Counted from the stretch's first letter, positions 33,273-44,974 are shown. The stretch is DNA of 64,000 nt from Plasmodiophora brassicae (GCA_036867785.1 CP145428.1:434001-498000); one strand, 5' to 3'. Notes: a model not told the origin generated them from the letters alone. Numbers and translations are program-made.

Positions 33273-33781
33273 ATGCTTTATCAGTATGCGCAACGAAGGA
33301 AACATGTCAGATGTTGAGCGACTGCTCTTCTGTCCTTTCTGAGACGTGTGCGTTTGCTTAGTTGTTGACGAAAGGCATTTGGGTTGGGCGTACAGCACTG
33401 GATGAACGGATCCCGGCGGGCGCTTCGTTATTTGCAGGCAAGGACGTCTTCCATTGGATAATCATGTTCGACGGTGCCGGGTACGAGCTGGTTGATGGCG
33501 CCGACGGCATGTTCGTCCATGAGTTCAGCGTGTTCGACCAGTACGCAGCCAAGTTTGAATTCCATCGCATCCCGCTGGGCACGATGAAACGTACGCGCGA
33601 CGAGATCCGTGAGTTCGTCAGGACCTATCCTGAGACTCTCCCGGACGGTAAAAAGAAGTTCCATATCATCAACAACAACTGCCAGGACTTCGTCATGGCC
33701 GCATATGGATTCGCCTGCGACCTGACGCCATTCCGGGCCAAGGCCTACATGCGGGCATCCATGCCCACCTTCCTTCTGTAG
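33273..33781 (+). CDS. LRAT/NlpC-P60-like hydrolase or acyltransferase
   Basis: Two exons (33273-33305 and 33362-33781; 56-nt intron) give 150 residues. It has the paired motifs of the circularly permuted papain fold: an H box (FHWIIMFDGAGYELVDGA) and an NC box (HIINNNCQDFVMAAYGFACD), as in LRAT/HRASLS proteins ('HW..Y.G' and 'NCEHFV'). His of the H box and Cys of NNNC would be catalytic. Substrates could be phospholipids or acyl groups. The open frame extends upstream to 32820 without an ATG, so a longer N-terminus is possible. Confidence 0.6.
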
Positions 33782-34046
33782 TATACACATAGCTTCATGC
33801 AATGACGCTGGATGACGTTTTAACCGGAATGGTGATGGACTGTGCGTTGCAGGACGTGGTCGTCACCTCGCTTCTTGGTTCTTGGCTGATGCGGCATGAG
33901 CCTTGCATAGCCTGCACCGTTGCTTGCGGCGGCGATGTGCACAAATGCCGGTCCAGCCGCAGTCCTTGCATACATACCTACCTCTGTCGTTTATGCTCGC
34001 AGAGGGCTTTACCGGCGCAGTCCTTACAGCGGGACGTCTTGCGCCT

Positions 34047-35211
34047 ATGACAAGTGGTACAAGGCCGTCCGGTCGACAGTGAAGAAGGCGTTTGTGGAGC
34101 GGGCCAATGTCACTGGGTCCGCTTTCATCGACCGGGCGCCTGCCTTGCAGAAGGAGGGCGTCCTGCAGGTTGGGCACGCCCTGTTCTTGGAGATGGGAGA
34201 ACCGGCCACCAGTGCGGCTGCTGCCCATGACAGGTAATCTCGGCTTTGTGTGTGAGTATACAGCCTTTGACAATGTGTGTCGCGGTCAGATTCCTAATTG
34301 CGTTCCAGTGGGCCATCCTGGGCCGTGCAAGCGATGCAGCCCTGATGCGGAAATCAGACCTGCAGTGGGACGCCGGCTCTGGAGCTGCCCTTGCAGGGGT
34401 CAGCCGTCAGAAAACTACTAACGAAGCGCCGCTGCTGATTTACTGCGATCGGAACGATTATCGTGCCGATATGTTCCACGCTCTGGGCAGCCTGGTCGCG
34501 ACAGTCAGCGTACCACGACGCAGAGAGTGGGACCTGGTTCGTCGATGCACGTGACCACCGAGGTCGCCCAGGCTAGGCGATACCGACACGAGGTGCTCGT
34601 ATCGGTCAACCAGCGTATCGAACATTCGGTTCAGATACGCTGACGCGCTGCTGGTGCCCCTTATCCGTGGAAACAGTTCCTGCAAAGTACGACAATCAGA
34701 GAACGTAACGGACGGGCGAAGCAACAACAAGACGACCTGGCTTTGATCGCTGACTGTCGCGACCAGGCTGCCCAGTGCGTGGAACATATCGGCACGATAA
34801 TCGTTCCGATCGCAGTAAATCAGCAGCGGCGCTTCGTTGGTAGTTTTCTGACGGCTGACCCCTGCAAGGGCAGCTCCAGAGCCGGCGTCCCACTGCAGGT
34901 CTGATTTCCGCATCAGGGCTGCATCGCTTGCACGGCCCAGGATGGCCCACTGGAACGCAATTAGGAATCTGACCGCGACACATATTGTCAAAGGCGGTAT
35001 ACTCACACACAAAGACGAGATTACCTGTCATGGGCAGCAGCCACACTGATGGCCGGTTCTCTCATCTCCAAGAACAGGGCGTGCCCAACCTGCAGGACGC
35101 CCTCCTTCTGCAAGGCAGGCGCCCGGTCGATGAAAGCGAACCCAGTGACATTGGCCCGCTCCACAAACGCCTTCTTCACTGTCGACCGGACGGCCTTGTA
35201 CCACTTGTCAT
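34047..35211. repeat. Inverted repeat C, arms about 465 bp, spacer about 235 bp
   Basis: The left arm (about 34047-34510) is the reverse complement of the right arm (about 34746-35211) with few differences. Both code for KWYKAVRSTVKKAFVERANV and the start of the recombinase core. The spacer carries the single-copy HSLRRG part. Confidence 0.85.
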
Positions 35212-35966
35212 CCAAGATGGCAAGTTCCGGGTTGTCCGCCTTGAACCGTTGCGCCAACGCGTCCCTCATCTGGGCCACGTAGGCGCTGGCGGTCTCCCAT
35301 TTTCGAATCGAGGGCGCCCTCTCGATCAAAAATGTGACGAACCGCTCGAACACATCGGGCGTGGCCTCGTCCACCGTCAACTGCTCCCATCGTCGTGCGG
35401 CGATAATCAGCCGCATGGCAGGATCGTCGAGGAAGCGGTTGAAGTGCACAAGGGCGCACACGATCTGATTGCGCCTACTTCTGCCCATGGTCCGATCCTC
35501 GATCACCCGAAGAATTGGCACAGCCTGTGTAGCTCGGACCAGAAGTCGAACATGGACGAGTACCACGTCACCGGGATGCAACGGGATCTCATCGTCTGTT
35601 TGATCTTCGATCGCAGTGATCTTCATCGCCCTATACGACGTCGACTCGGACACCCCATTGCCGTCTCCAGTATCGTGGTCGTCAAGGACAGCGGTGCCGT
35701 CGTCGCCCAATGCGGCCACGTCAACAGGCGTCGTCCGATCGGGTTGAGACGGCGACGGCAGCAACTCTCCTGTCGCTCGTCTTGTCGGCCCGGGTGGATG
35801 CCTGCAGAACGTCCACCTGTATCCCGGGATGTGACAGGTGCTCTTCGACGTAGTTGCCCAGAATTGCCTTCAACTCGTCGACGTCCTTGCGCGCCCTAGA
35901 CGACACCAGACGGCGTACAGTGCACATCTTCTTGAGCGCGGACTTGCTGGAGGAAACGAATGCCAT
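34047..35966 (-). mobile_element. Tyrosine-recombinase transposable element (Crypton-like), folded back
   Basis: The minus-strand frame from 35966 (MAFVSSSKSALKKM) and 35764 reads a long N-terminal helical part (ICALVHFNRFLDDPAM, SIRKWETASAYVAQMRDALA). After an intron it gives the catalytic domain of a tyrosine recombinase: the first Arg box WAILGRASDAALMRKSDLQW, a Lys region (LAGVSRQKTTNEAPLLI) and the His-x-x-Arg box SHSLRRG near 34540. Such enzymes drive Cryptons and other tyrosine-recombinase elements. A reverse copy of about 465 bp is attached on the left. Which superfamily it belongs to cannot be decided here. Confidence 0.65.
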
Positions 35967-36289
35967 CGTTACTCGACCCGGTAGAGTTATGACGAGTCAC
36001 CACAGTCGACGCTGGTACGCACTGTGTCACACCCCCGTTCAGAACAAATGGCACCCGTGGTGTCAACGGCGCCCATGAGTCGCATGTTTGGCGCGAATGC
36101 CGCTGATTGAGATGGCTTTGTGAGGTTGTGAGGTATTCGACGGTGAAATCCGCTGAGGGCTTGGACAGGTATTACGTACGTCATATGCTGCTCGGGCTGG
36201 CGTCACCTCGCTCTAGCGTCGTTGGGGCGAGCCGCCCTCTCGGTGGGTGCTTGTGTGTGGAGGCGCCCCGATCGAGGATATATCGTCCG

Positions 36290-36422
36290 TTTTATATGAC
36301 ATTGAATTTGCCAATATCGTCCATTTCATATGACAGTGAAATTCGTCCGTTCATATGACAGTGAAATTCGTCCGTTTCATATGACAGTGAAATTCGTCCG
36401 TTTCATATGACGGTGAAATTGG
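36290..36422. repeat. Tandem repeat, 26-bp unit, about 5 copies
   Basis: The unit AGTGAAATTCGTCCGTTTCA plus TATGAC repeats with small length changes (25, 26, 26 and a 34-bp variant). It is AT-richer than its surroundings. Confidence 0.85.
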
Positions 36423-37141
36423 CAGGGGTGAGGCCCCGGGCCGTCGTTGCCAATGACACCGCTGATGCCAGATGGTACTATGAACAATTTGATCAGCTAA
36501 GAATGCAGTGCAACCGCAAACTGGCCGTACCTTTCGCAACGAGGACGCTGCAATTCCACGGAGCAACGCAGGGCCGGCAGCTGTTGCGATTGGGACGTCG
36601 ACGTCGACATCGTCACGCAGACCAGGCAGCTCTAAGGCCTGTGCGCCCCCCTGCTGTCGCAACCGACAGGCCGGTCAGGCAGAGGAGGATCTGAACCGCA
36701 ACGACATCAGCGATCGCCGCTGCCATACCGATCAAGGTCAGCTCTCAGCTGAACAAGGCTATAAACTTCGCATAGAACACGTCAGACCCTGTATACTACA
36801 GGCATCCCCACATAGTAGTTAGGTTGCGGTACTTCTACTCAGGTGGCAGCAAGACGGTACGACTTGCGCGGTTCACTTATACCGCGTTCCCCAGCGCCGC
36901 CGCCCAACGACGTATACCCATGACGATCGGATGGTGCCCTGCTCGGGTCGTTCGCGTTCGGCAGGCGCGCACGGGGTGTGCCGACCCGACCGCCGACCCG
37001 ACCGCGCCACTGTCATCAGGACCGCAAAAGAACAGGCGACGGCGGCGACGGGGACCGCGACCGACCGGGTCCGCCATTCGCGATTTTCGGGCGGAATTCG
37101 TCGGACGCACCCCCGGGGTCGAGTGGTCGTCGTTCGCGCGC
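36423..37141. other. Gap without recognised gene
   Basis: Open frames here show no family and no good splice structure. It lies upstream of the UDP-sugar pyrophosphorylase gene. Confidence 0.4.
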
Positions 37142-39538
37142 ATGACACAGACGATGACGACGCGTGCGTCCCGCGTCCGGGTCCGCCATGCTGATCGCCC
37201 ACCGCTGACGGATCCCCGTTGTGTTTGCACAGTGCCCGACCCGCTGCAGGCGAACCTGCGCGTCCTGGCCGCCGCCGAGGCCGCCGCCGCCCGCGCCCTC
37301 GTCGACGCCGGCCAGGCGCACCTGTTCGAGCACTGGCCGGCGCCCGGCCAGAACGACGACGACAAGAAGCGCCTGCTCGCTCAGGCCGCCGACCTGGACG
37401 CGAAATACCCGGGTGGGATCAAGGTCAGGTCAGCGTACGCGGCCGTTCCCCTCGTCTGATTGCGTGGTCGACCTAGACGTACGCGGACAACGCCAGAGCG
37501 TTGCTGAAGGCGTCGTGCGAGGGCGTGAACCCGTACGCCGGGTATACGCCCGCGGTGCCGCTGGGCGTCGCCCTGCGCAGCAACACGCCCGAACTGGACG
37601 ACTTTGAGGGCGTCGGCGTCGCGTCGCTCGCCTACACCGCGTTCGTCCTCGTTGCCGGCGGCCTTGGCGAACGCCTCGGGTACCAGGGCATCAAGGTGCC
37701 GCTGTCTGCTGCACGTGCTGGGATGCCCCGCCTGACGGGTTCCTGTGCAGATATCGTTGCCCAGCGAGATCGTCACCGAGGCGCCGTACATTGAGCTGTA
37801 CGTGCAGTACATTCTGGCGTACCAGGCGCGGGCGCGACAGGCGACGGGACGGCAGGATCTGATCCTGCCGCTGGCGATCATGACGTCCGACGATACGCAC
37901 GAGCAGACGGTGGCGCTGCTGGACAAGTTCGCCCGGTTCGGCCTGGCGCCCGGGCAGGTCCGCATCGTCAAGCAGGAGAAGGTGCCGGCGCTGATCGACA
38001 ACGACGCGCGCATCGCGCTGAGCGCCAGCGACCCCTACCTGATCGAGACGAAACCGCACGGCCATGGCGATGTGCACACGCTCCTGCACCAGCACGGCGT
38101 CGTGGCCGATTGGGTCGCCAGGCACCAGACCAAGCACGTGTTCTTCTTCCAGGACACGAACGCGGCCGTGTTCCGCGCGTTCCCTGCCGCCCTCGGTACC
38201 GGGCCCGTCCTACAAACGAAACGCGCGTGTTGATGGGTGTCGCGCAGGCGTCAGCGTGAAGAAACAGTTCGAGGTCAACTCCATCACCGTGCCGCGGAAG
38301 CCTGGCGAGGCCGTTGGCGCGATCTGCCGGCTGAACTCCCACGTTCGTTCGGCAATGCGCGCGCGTCGGCCCGTGCGTACGACGTTTGTAACGATGCTGG
38401 TCAGGAGGGTCAGCGGTCGCTGACCATCAACGTCGAGTACAACCAGCTCGAGCCGCTGCTGCGTGCCACCATCAGCCCGGACGGCGACGTCCCTGACGCC
38501 ACCGGGTTCTCGCCGTTCCCAGGTTCGCGCCGGCGTCCGACCTGTCCGGGACGACGTTGCCTGCTGATACGTGCTGCGTGCCAGGCAATATCAACGCGCT
38601 GATCTTCGCTGCCGAGCCGTACCTCGCCGTCCTGAAGGTACGCGCGCGTCACGGTCGCCAGTGCTCGCTGGTCGCGATGAACGCAACGGCGCGTGTGTGC
38701 AGCGAACGAATGGCGGCGTTCCCGAGTTCGTGAACCCAAAGTACAAGGACAAGACGAAGACGACGTTCAAGGCGCCGACCCGGCTGGAGTGCATGATGCA
38801 AGACTACCCGAGGTTGCTCGGCCCGGACGCGAAGGTCGGCTTCACGCAGCTGGAGCGGTGGATGGCGTTCGCCGCCGTCAAGAACAATGTCGCCGACGGC
38901 CTCGGTCGGTGGGGCGGGCCCATACGTCGCCGTCTGCCACTGACCGACCGTTGGTGTACAGGCAAGTTCAACGAGACGGGCTTCTCGGAGACGGCCGCGG
39001 AAGGCGAGAGCAACCTGTACGCGATCGGCGCCAACCTGCTGCGTTTAGGCGGGGACGGCGTTCGCATCCCGCAGCAGACGAGATCGGCGACGTTCGCCGG
39101 GATCCCGACCATGGTGGGGCCCAAGGTCGTGCTCAGGCCGTCGTTCGGCGTGACGCAGGCCGAGATCCGGAGCAAGGTCCAGGGCGCATCCATCGACCTG
39201 TCGGCATCGTCGACGTTGCTCCTGTCCGGAAGCGGCGTCACCATCAAGAAGTTGCAACTGGACGGCGCGCTCGTCGTGAAGGTTCGCCCCAGGATCACCG
39301 CTCGTGTCGATTCGTTTGCGTTCTGAATAGGTTTTGCAAGGCCGGCGACGGCACATCGATCGCATTGGACAACGTCGTCGAGAAGAACGCAGGGTGGCAG
39401 TTCCAGGCGGTGCCGACGACGTACAAAGACCAGCGATTCGCCATTCGCGGCTACACGCTCGACAAGCGGGCGCAGCGTGTCATCGAGGCCGATGACCTGC
39501 AAGCGCACCGTATCAACGATCCGGCGGCGGCGAACTAG
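37142..39538 (+). CDS. USP: UDP-sugar pyrophosphorylase
   Basis: A spliced gene of about nine exons with 50-65 nt introns (e.g. 37424-37476, 37696-37750, 38196-38247). Residue order follows plant and kinetoplastid [23 protein letters not shown], the nucleotide loop [102 protein letters not shown] and MMQDYPRLL, ending in a beta-helix part ([22 protein letters not shown]). It makes UDP-glucose, UDP-galactose and other UDP-sugars from sugar-1-phosphates and UTP in the cytosol. The first exon is uncertain; ATG 37142 is the best in-frame start, about 32 residues before the conserved part. Confidence 0.88.
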
Positions 39539-39862
39539 GTAGGCCGAACGTCGTCGACCCTGGCGCGCCGAAATACATGTCTGGTGGTTAACAAGAAGCA
39601 ACGCACGTGTGTGTGTGTGTGCCGATGAACGGGTAGGCCGCGCCCACCGCAGGCAGTCGGGGCGCGCCCGACCGAAATATCTGTCGACTCCGCCCGAAGC
39701 AACAACGCAACGCCCGCCTGGCAGGGCGCATGCTCGCCGTCATTCTCCCTGCCATACTTCTAGCGATCGGTCGGCCGCAGGTAGGCGTGGTCGTGGTAGG
39801 CCGCAGCCTGTGCTGGAATGAAACACGGCCCCCCGCGTGTACAGGTAATACTAGGCTGTGGC

Positions 39863-40720
39863 ATGCCACCTGCCCCGGAACGTCTGTTCGTGAGCGGGGC
39901 GGGCCCCCACACATGGTCCGCTCCATCGGGCGACAACTTCCACATACGCTCCGAACTCTATCTGGAGAACGGCGCCAAGGTCTGTACCTGGCGCCCAACT
40001 GCTGTGCGGCGGTGCCACTGATTCCGCGCGTCACGTCGTGTCCAGGAGCCATCCAACCCGGCGCACATGGTCCTGCTCGATGCGGACATTGTCCTGCACA
40101 ACGACCCGAAGGTCAAGAAATTCGACCAGCTGTCACGAAAGACGGATTCGTATGTCCACTACCTCCGTAATCACTGTGCGTACGTGCCGCACGTGTTCGC
40201 AGACGGGCACCTGATCACGAGCGCGCCAGGCAATGACCGACGCCGTCTACTCGTCATCGTGTTCCAGATGCATCCCCGGTATCTTGTCCTGACGTTCGCG
40301 GTCGACGATGGGGCGGCACCGTCCGCGTCCGGCGCGCTCCTGGATTCGCTGTTCTCGTCGTCCGCCTGGGGCGACGACGAATGCGCGCAGCGCTTCAAGA
40401 TGCTGCCGCGTCTCGCCAACTTCAGCATCCCATTCTACAACGTCAACCAGCCCGTCCTCATTGCCAGCCGCCTGTCCACGACGTTCTACCGCACTGGCGA
40501 CCTCGTCGAGATCGACATCGACGTGTTCTCGAGCCGCATCGCACGCTGGATCTACCGGTACGTGGAGTCGGCGGCCGCGTCCCTGGAAGTCGACCTCGGC
40601 TTCGTCCTGCAGGGCAACTCCCGGCAAGAGCTCCCCGAGCGCATCCTCGGCGCCGTCCACCTATCCCGCGTCAACCTCGCCGAACGCGTCACCAGAACGT
40701 CGGCCTGGCCAGTCGAATAA
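39863..40720 (+). CDS. EDR2-like protein with DUF1336 domain
   Basis: Two exons (39863-39979, 40046-40720; 66-nt intron) give 263 residues. They cover the EDR2 C-terminal domain from its start (HTWSAPSGDNFHIRSELYLE) through LLVIVFQMHPRYLVLTF, WGDDECAQRFKMLPRLANFS, LVEIDIDVFSSRIARWIYRY and GFVLQGNSRQELPERILGAV. Plant EDR2 has PH and START domains before this one; here the domain stands almost alone. EDR2 acts at endomembranes in lipid-linked signalling. The start is the only ATG before the conserved part. Confidence 0.82.
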
Positions 40721-40742
40721 TGCATGGGCGGTCGTCGAAACC

Positions 40743-40862
40743 TGCGCGACTGCAGATCAGTGCGCGACTGCAGATCAGTGCGCGACTGCAGATCATTGCG
40801 CGACTGCAGATCAGTGCGTGACTGTCGACGGCGGAAAGTGGGCGACTGTCGACGGCGTAAGG
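40743..40862. repeat. Tandem repeats: 18-bp unit x4, then 24-bp unit x2
   Basis: TGCGCGACTGCAGATCAG repeats four times (one base differs in the third copy) from 40743 to 40814. Then a related 24-bp unit with GACTGTCGACGGCG appears twice. The repeats fill the gap between the convergent EDR2-like and U2AF2 genes. Confidence 0.9.
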
Positions 40863-40918
40863 TGCGCGAGTGTACGAAGCATCACTGCCCGTCCACGGCG
40901 TTATAAATGTAGTGACGC

Positions 40919-42495
40919 TCAGGTGAACTGGCCAGCGGCGAACTTGTCGTCGCTGTAGAACTGTGCGACGACGGTGCGGCTGTCGAACTTGCGGCCGGCC
41001 AGCGCGTCCCGGGCGGCGGTGGCCGATTCGACCGAGTCGAACTTGACGTAGACCTTGCCGACGCCGGTCGGGTCGTACCCGGGCCGGGGGATGACCACCG
41101 CTTCCACCTGCCCGTACTTGCTGCACTCGTCGTGGACATCCTCCTTGATGTCGTTGTACTCCTGGTCGTCCAGCAGCTCGTCCTGCGTCACCATCTGCAA
41201 CAGGACGATGACGTTCGACGCTACGCGTGACATTGTGTTCAGTAACCAGCAGGAAACAGAGCAAAGTGAATGCGCAACACGTACGCGGATGAACGGCGAC
41301 AGGTCCCGCTGGGATGTAACCCGCCTGGCCCATCACCATGCTCGAATACTCGGGCCCGGCGTCCTCCTTCGCGTATGCAGCGCGCACGGTCAGGACGCGG
41401 TCGCCAATCTAGCCACCCCTGTTAGCCACACGCGCCGTCCGGTACGACGGCCCACAACCGACCTGGATGTTGTTCAGGCCTTGGCAGGCGGCGTCGGACA
41501 CGGCCGGGTCGTTGTACTCGAAGAACGCGTACCCTTTCGACACGTTCGTATCCTTCTCGCGCACGAGGTGGAACGACTTGAGCGACCCGTACGTCTCCAG
41601 CAGTTCCCGAACCTGGTCCTCGTTGAGCTCATACGGCAGCCCGCCACAGAACAGCTTGCCGGGGCCATCGGGCACTTGCGTTGAGACGATGCCCAACCGT
41701 GACACGTCCAGCGCCGGGATCGGCCCGATGGGCATGGCCATCCCCATCGGGTTGTAATCGCTCGGCCGCCTGATCTTCAGCGGGAACGTTCCATACACGA
41801 TCCCGTCCAGGGCCTACACGAACAGGTTAGCATTAGACTCGACGCCCGATAACGAGAACCTACCAATGCAGCCGTCGCTTCTTCGACGGTGCGGAACTCG
41901 ACGAACGCGAAGCGCTTCTCCATGTTCAGGTACACCGACACGACAGGATCACCGCCGGACTGATCGACTGGCGAACGTTGAACGTCAGCAACAGCGCGCG
42001 TATAACGACGAACGAAGCAATGGCAATACCCAAGGCGGTTCGCATGGCGACATTGAAGAAGTGCATGAGGTCGGCTTCGGTGGTATGCGGAAGGTTGCCC
42101 GCGTATAACCGTCGCATTTGCCGGTCGGCGCGTGGTCCAGAACCGGGGACGGTCATCGACGGCTGCCCGACGATGATCGGTTGGCCGAGCGCATTGACCG
42201 GCGGGTTGTACACGGTTCCAACGCCCAGCATCGCCATGCGCTCCAGGTTCATGTTCGGGTCGCGGAGCAGTTCAGCAGCGGCGACCTGCTGTGGCACTTT
42301 CGTGCCGTCGGCCGCGATATCCCATCCGGACGCATGCGCGCGCTCGCGACGCGTCGGCGGCGGTGTCCACGCCCCGCTCTTGTCGCGAACCTTTTCACGC
42401 GGAGGGCTTCGACTGCGATGTCGGTGCGACGACGGCCGGTAGTCCGGCGGTGAGCGCGATCGCCGACGCGAGTAATGGTAGTCGGTCGCCGCCAT
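40919..42495 (-). CDS. U2AF2: U2 snRNP auxiliary factor large subunit (U2AF65)
   Basis: A spliced gene starting at ATG 42493-42495. It has an Arg/Ser-rich N-terminus (SRRRSRSPPDYRPSSHRHRS) and the SF1/U2AF35-side linker (VPQQVAAAELLRDPNMNLER). RRM1 follows (RRLYAGNLPHTTEADLMHFF; exon split; RFAFVEFRTVEEATAAL), then RRM2 (KLFCGGLPYELNEDQVRELL; GYAFFEYNDPAVSDAACQGL) and the C-terminal UHM (VIVLLQMVTQDELLDDQEYN; GVGKVYVKFDSVESATAARD). U2AF65 binds the polypyrimidine tract and recruits U2 snRNP to 3' splice sites. That fits a genome with many very short introns. Confidence 0.93.
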
Positions 42496-42721
42496 CGTTG
42501 ACAACCGTTACGATGAACAAGTCCGCCACGGACTTCGACGTACGATGCGTTCTTTACCCGTCGCGCCCCAGTCACCAACGCGCGTACAGGCAACCGCATT
42601 GCGCGCCCCGACGCGACCGCCTCAACTGTCAGACGACGACGACGATGGCACGATATGCTGTTGACCGGTACTTGCAGTGGTGCACGGCGGGAATAGTTTA
42701 TGGTATACGGGCGCGGAAGGG

Positions 42722-42971
42722 CTAAGAGCGAGGGGACAGCAGTTCGTCCTTCTTGCGGCGGTAGTAGGCGCGGATCTGTGTCCATGAATGAGATAGGGTG
42801 CGGCGACCCATTTCGACAAACCGCACGGACGCCGTCGAAGCAATGCCGCTTGCCGGGGAATTCCTGGACCAGGGCCATGTAGACGCCGACGCCGGCGCAG
42901 GCGAAGAACGTTGCAAGGCGTAGGACGCGCTTGCTGACGGTGTTGATCTCGGGTGGAAGCTCGCGGGCCAT
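42722..42971 (-). CDS. Small single-pass membrane protein (64 aa)
   Basis: Two exons (42831-42971 and 42722-42775; 55-nt intron) give 64 residues. The order is a polar start (MARELPPEINTVSKRVLR), one membrane helix (LATFFACAGVGVYMALVQEF), then a basic tail (HCFDGIRAYYRRKKDELLSP). Size and layout (basic N-side, helix, Tyr/Arg-rich tail) recall small mitochondrial assembly factors such as UQCC5/SMIM4, but the likeness is weak. Confidence 0.6.
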
Positions 42972-43480
42972 CGCGTCGTGGTAGCCGCGTCCCGCTACGT
43001 TGCACGATGAGCCGATGACGCAGCAATGGCCGCGCGGGACGCGTACCGCCTGTTTTTTGCGCGACACGGAGGACAACTGTAACCATTGACAGAGCCGGCG
43101 GCGCTTGGCCGAACTTAAACTGCGGCTGTAACGAACGGGGCGTGCCCGATGCCGTCCGTAAACCCTCCCACGTAGAAGCGCCCATGACGTGGAGCGATAG
43201 GGTTGCTCATCCGTCGTACTGGAGTGTGATCCGACGGCAACGGGCACGAATCAACGACTGGGCACATTTGATTTCGTGTGGCTGCCCTCCTGGTCTCACG
43301 GTTGCGTTAATCGTTCCTGCCGACCTGGACGTCGTCGTTGGCGAGCGTGCTAGGCGCCAAGCGTTGCACTGTGAACCGTAATGCTATGTAGGTATGGCTA
43401 CTTCTTCGATTGGTGCAGGCACAGCGCTGTTCGTGATATCGGCTTTGCACCATACGTTTGTACTCCACCAATAACTTTTT

Positions 43481-43526
43481 ACTTTACATATATGTAAAGT
43501 AAGGGCCCTTTTATATAAAAGGGCCC
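43481..43526. repeat. Two adjacent perfect palindromes
   Basis: A 20-bp perfect palindrome (43481-43500, centre CATATATG) is followed two bases later by a 24-bp perfect palindrome (43503-43526, GGGCCC ends around an AT centre). Confidence 0.9.
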
Positions 43527-44212
43527 AGTTCACCAGTTAGGTGGACCCCGCGTCGCCATCTACAAGGCCACATTTTCGATACTGTAGGCTTAGCACTGAC
43601 GTTAGACTTTGGGCCAGAGCGGACGCATAGTGGAGACCTCGTTGCAGCTATCACGTTCAACGACCAACGTCTGAGAGGCGGTAGAAAGATCAGACGAGCG
43701 TCCATACCGTCTACCGATGATGAGAAGGACAATATGCATTCCGCGGAAGACGATATAGTCCTACGCGTGGCCATGAAGCATTACGTGCATTTCGAACGTG
43801 TCCATATGCCGGTCGAAGGTTGGCAAGTCGATGCATAGGCGCACAGGTGCCCCTGTGCGTTGGTTCATAAGTTCGGGTGTTGTCTACAGAAAAATCATTG
43901 CGGCCCTAATTAAAGAAGTTGAAACTACACTTATCCGTTTGTCAATCGCCCACCCCGGCCGGCGCGCACCCGCGGGCGTCGTGGCCAGCGCCGGGCTTGA
44001 CAGGGACCTAGTGGCGGAGGACGAGGTGTCCCAACACTACAAGAAGATGTCCGGGCTGGACCTCAAGGTTATCTGCCCGGACCACTGGGAAACATTCCGC
44101 GTCAAATTCAGGTCAACATTAGAGAGAATGTCAATTTCGGTCAATTCGGGACAGCTTGCAGTCACAGCAACCGGTTACAGGATCCAATTCTCTGCGCGGC
44201 CGGATCGTCATG
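43527..44212. other. Open frames without a family
   Basis: An open plus-strand stretch at about 43569-43839 (LALTLDFGPERTHSGDLVAA) and another at about 43880-44220 (VSQHYKKMSGLDLKVICPDH) may be exons of a decayed or element-encoded gene. No family is recognised. Confidence 0.3.
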
Positions 44213-44974
44213 GAAGTTGAATGTGGTACCACGCACTCCGCAACGAACGCGGGTATCAGTTGGTCCAGCGTGCGATTCGCGCCGATGAGTCGTGATGTGA
44301 ACGCCGCACTGGAGGAGAAGTCGTCAGCCGATGATGACGCAGTGGGAGGCTACTTCTGGCAGGACTGGGCGAGGCGCGGCGATGGTGTCGAGGCCAAGTC
44401 GCCCGATGACGTCGATGACAACCTTTTTCTTCGGGAATGGTTGGAGTCCAGCGATGACGGCGAAGCGAAACTGCCGGACGAGGGTGACAGAAATGAGTAT
44501 TTCCTGCGTCAATGGATCCGACGTCGCCACAATGGAGATGTCATGTCTGGCGGTGATGATGTTGAACTCGTGAATGACGATGACGGTCCGCCACAGTTCG
44601 AACTGGAGGGACCTGATGATGCACCACGAGTCAAGCCATTCGACATTCGACCTGCACTCCTCGACGTTGCGGCTCGTGAAAACACCGATTCGTTTGACGA
44701 TTGGCGTCGTGACAACGACGGTGGATATATGGCCGAGCTTGCTCTCTACGATCATCTTATGACGCATATGAACTCTCGTCTGGTGCCCGTGGCAATTGAC
44801 GAACTGGACACGGACGCCGTTGATGTTTTCGACGAGGCCATTCGTGCCAACCTTTCCTACGAGGCTGTGGACAGCCAACTGAAGATTAGTTGTGAAAGGT
44901 CGAGGAAGTTGGTTGAGAAGCATAACGCGCTGGTAAGGTGCACTGTGCAAGGATGCTGTTTCGCGACGACATGA
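44213..44974 (+). CDS. Acidic repeat protein, probably element-encoded
   Basis: An open frame of 253 codons. It has three copies of a roughly 28-residue repeat with an aromatic/Trp core (GYFWQDWARRGDG, NLFLREWLESSDDG, YFLRQWIRRRHNG), each followed by an acidic linker. Later comes a helical part and a Cys pair (VRCTVQGCC) that looks like the first half of a C2H2-type finger. The second half (VAHLRRHLLDV) lies beyond inverted repeat D at about 45140. The reading frame ends inside that repeat, so the gene appears to be interrupted by it. The family is unknown. Confidence 0.4.
   Translation, partial: EVECGTTHSATNAGISWSSVRFAPMSRDVNAALEEKSSADDDAVGGYFWQDWARRGDGVEAKSPDDVDDNLFLREWLESSDDGEAKLPDEGDRNEYFLRQWIRRRHNGDVMSGGDDVELVNDDDGPPQFELEGPDDAPRVKPFDIRPALLDVAARENTDSFDDWRRDNDGGYMAELALYDHLMTHMNSRLVPVAIDELDTDAVDVFDEAIRANLSYEAVDSQLKISCERSRKLVEKHNALVRCTVQGCCFATT

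Noticed and set aside
32820-33317. 165-codon plus-strand open frame as a longer N-terminus of the LRAT-like protein
   Set aside because: It starts at GTG, has no ATG for many codons and no recognisable sequence. The ATG at 33273 with a clean intron is simpler.
39606-39624. Short GT run
   Set aside because: A simple microsatellite of under 20 bp with no other feature.
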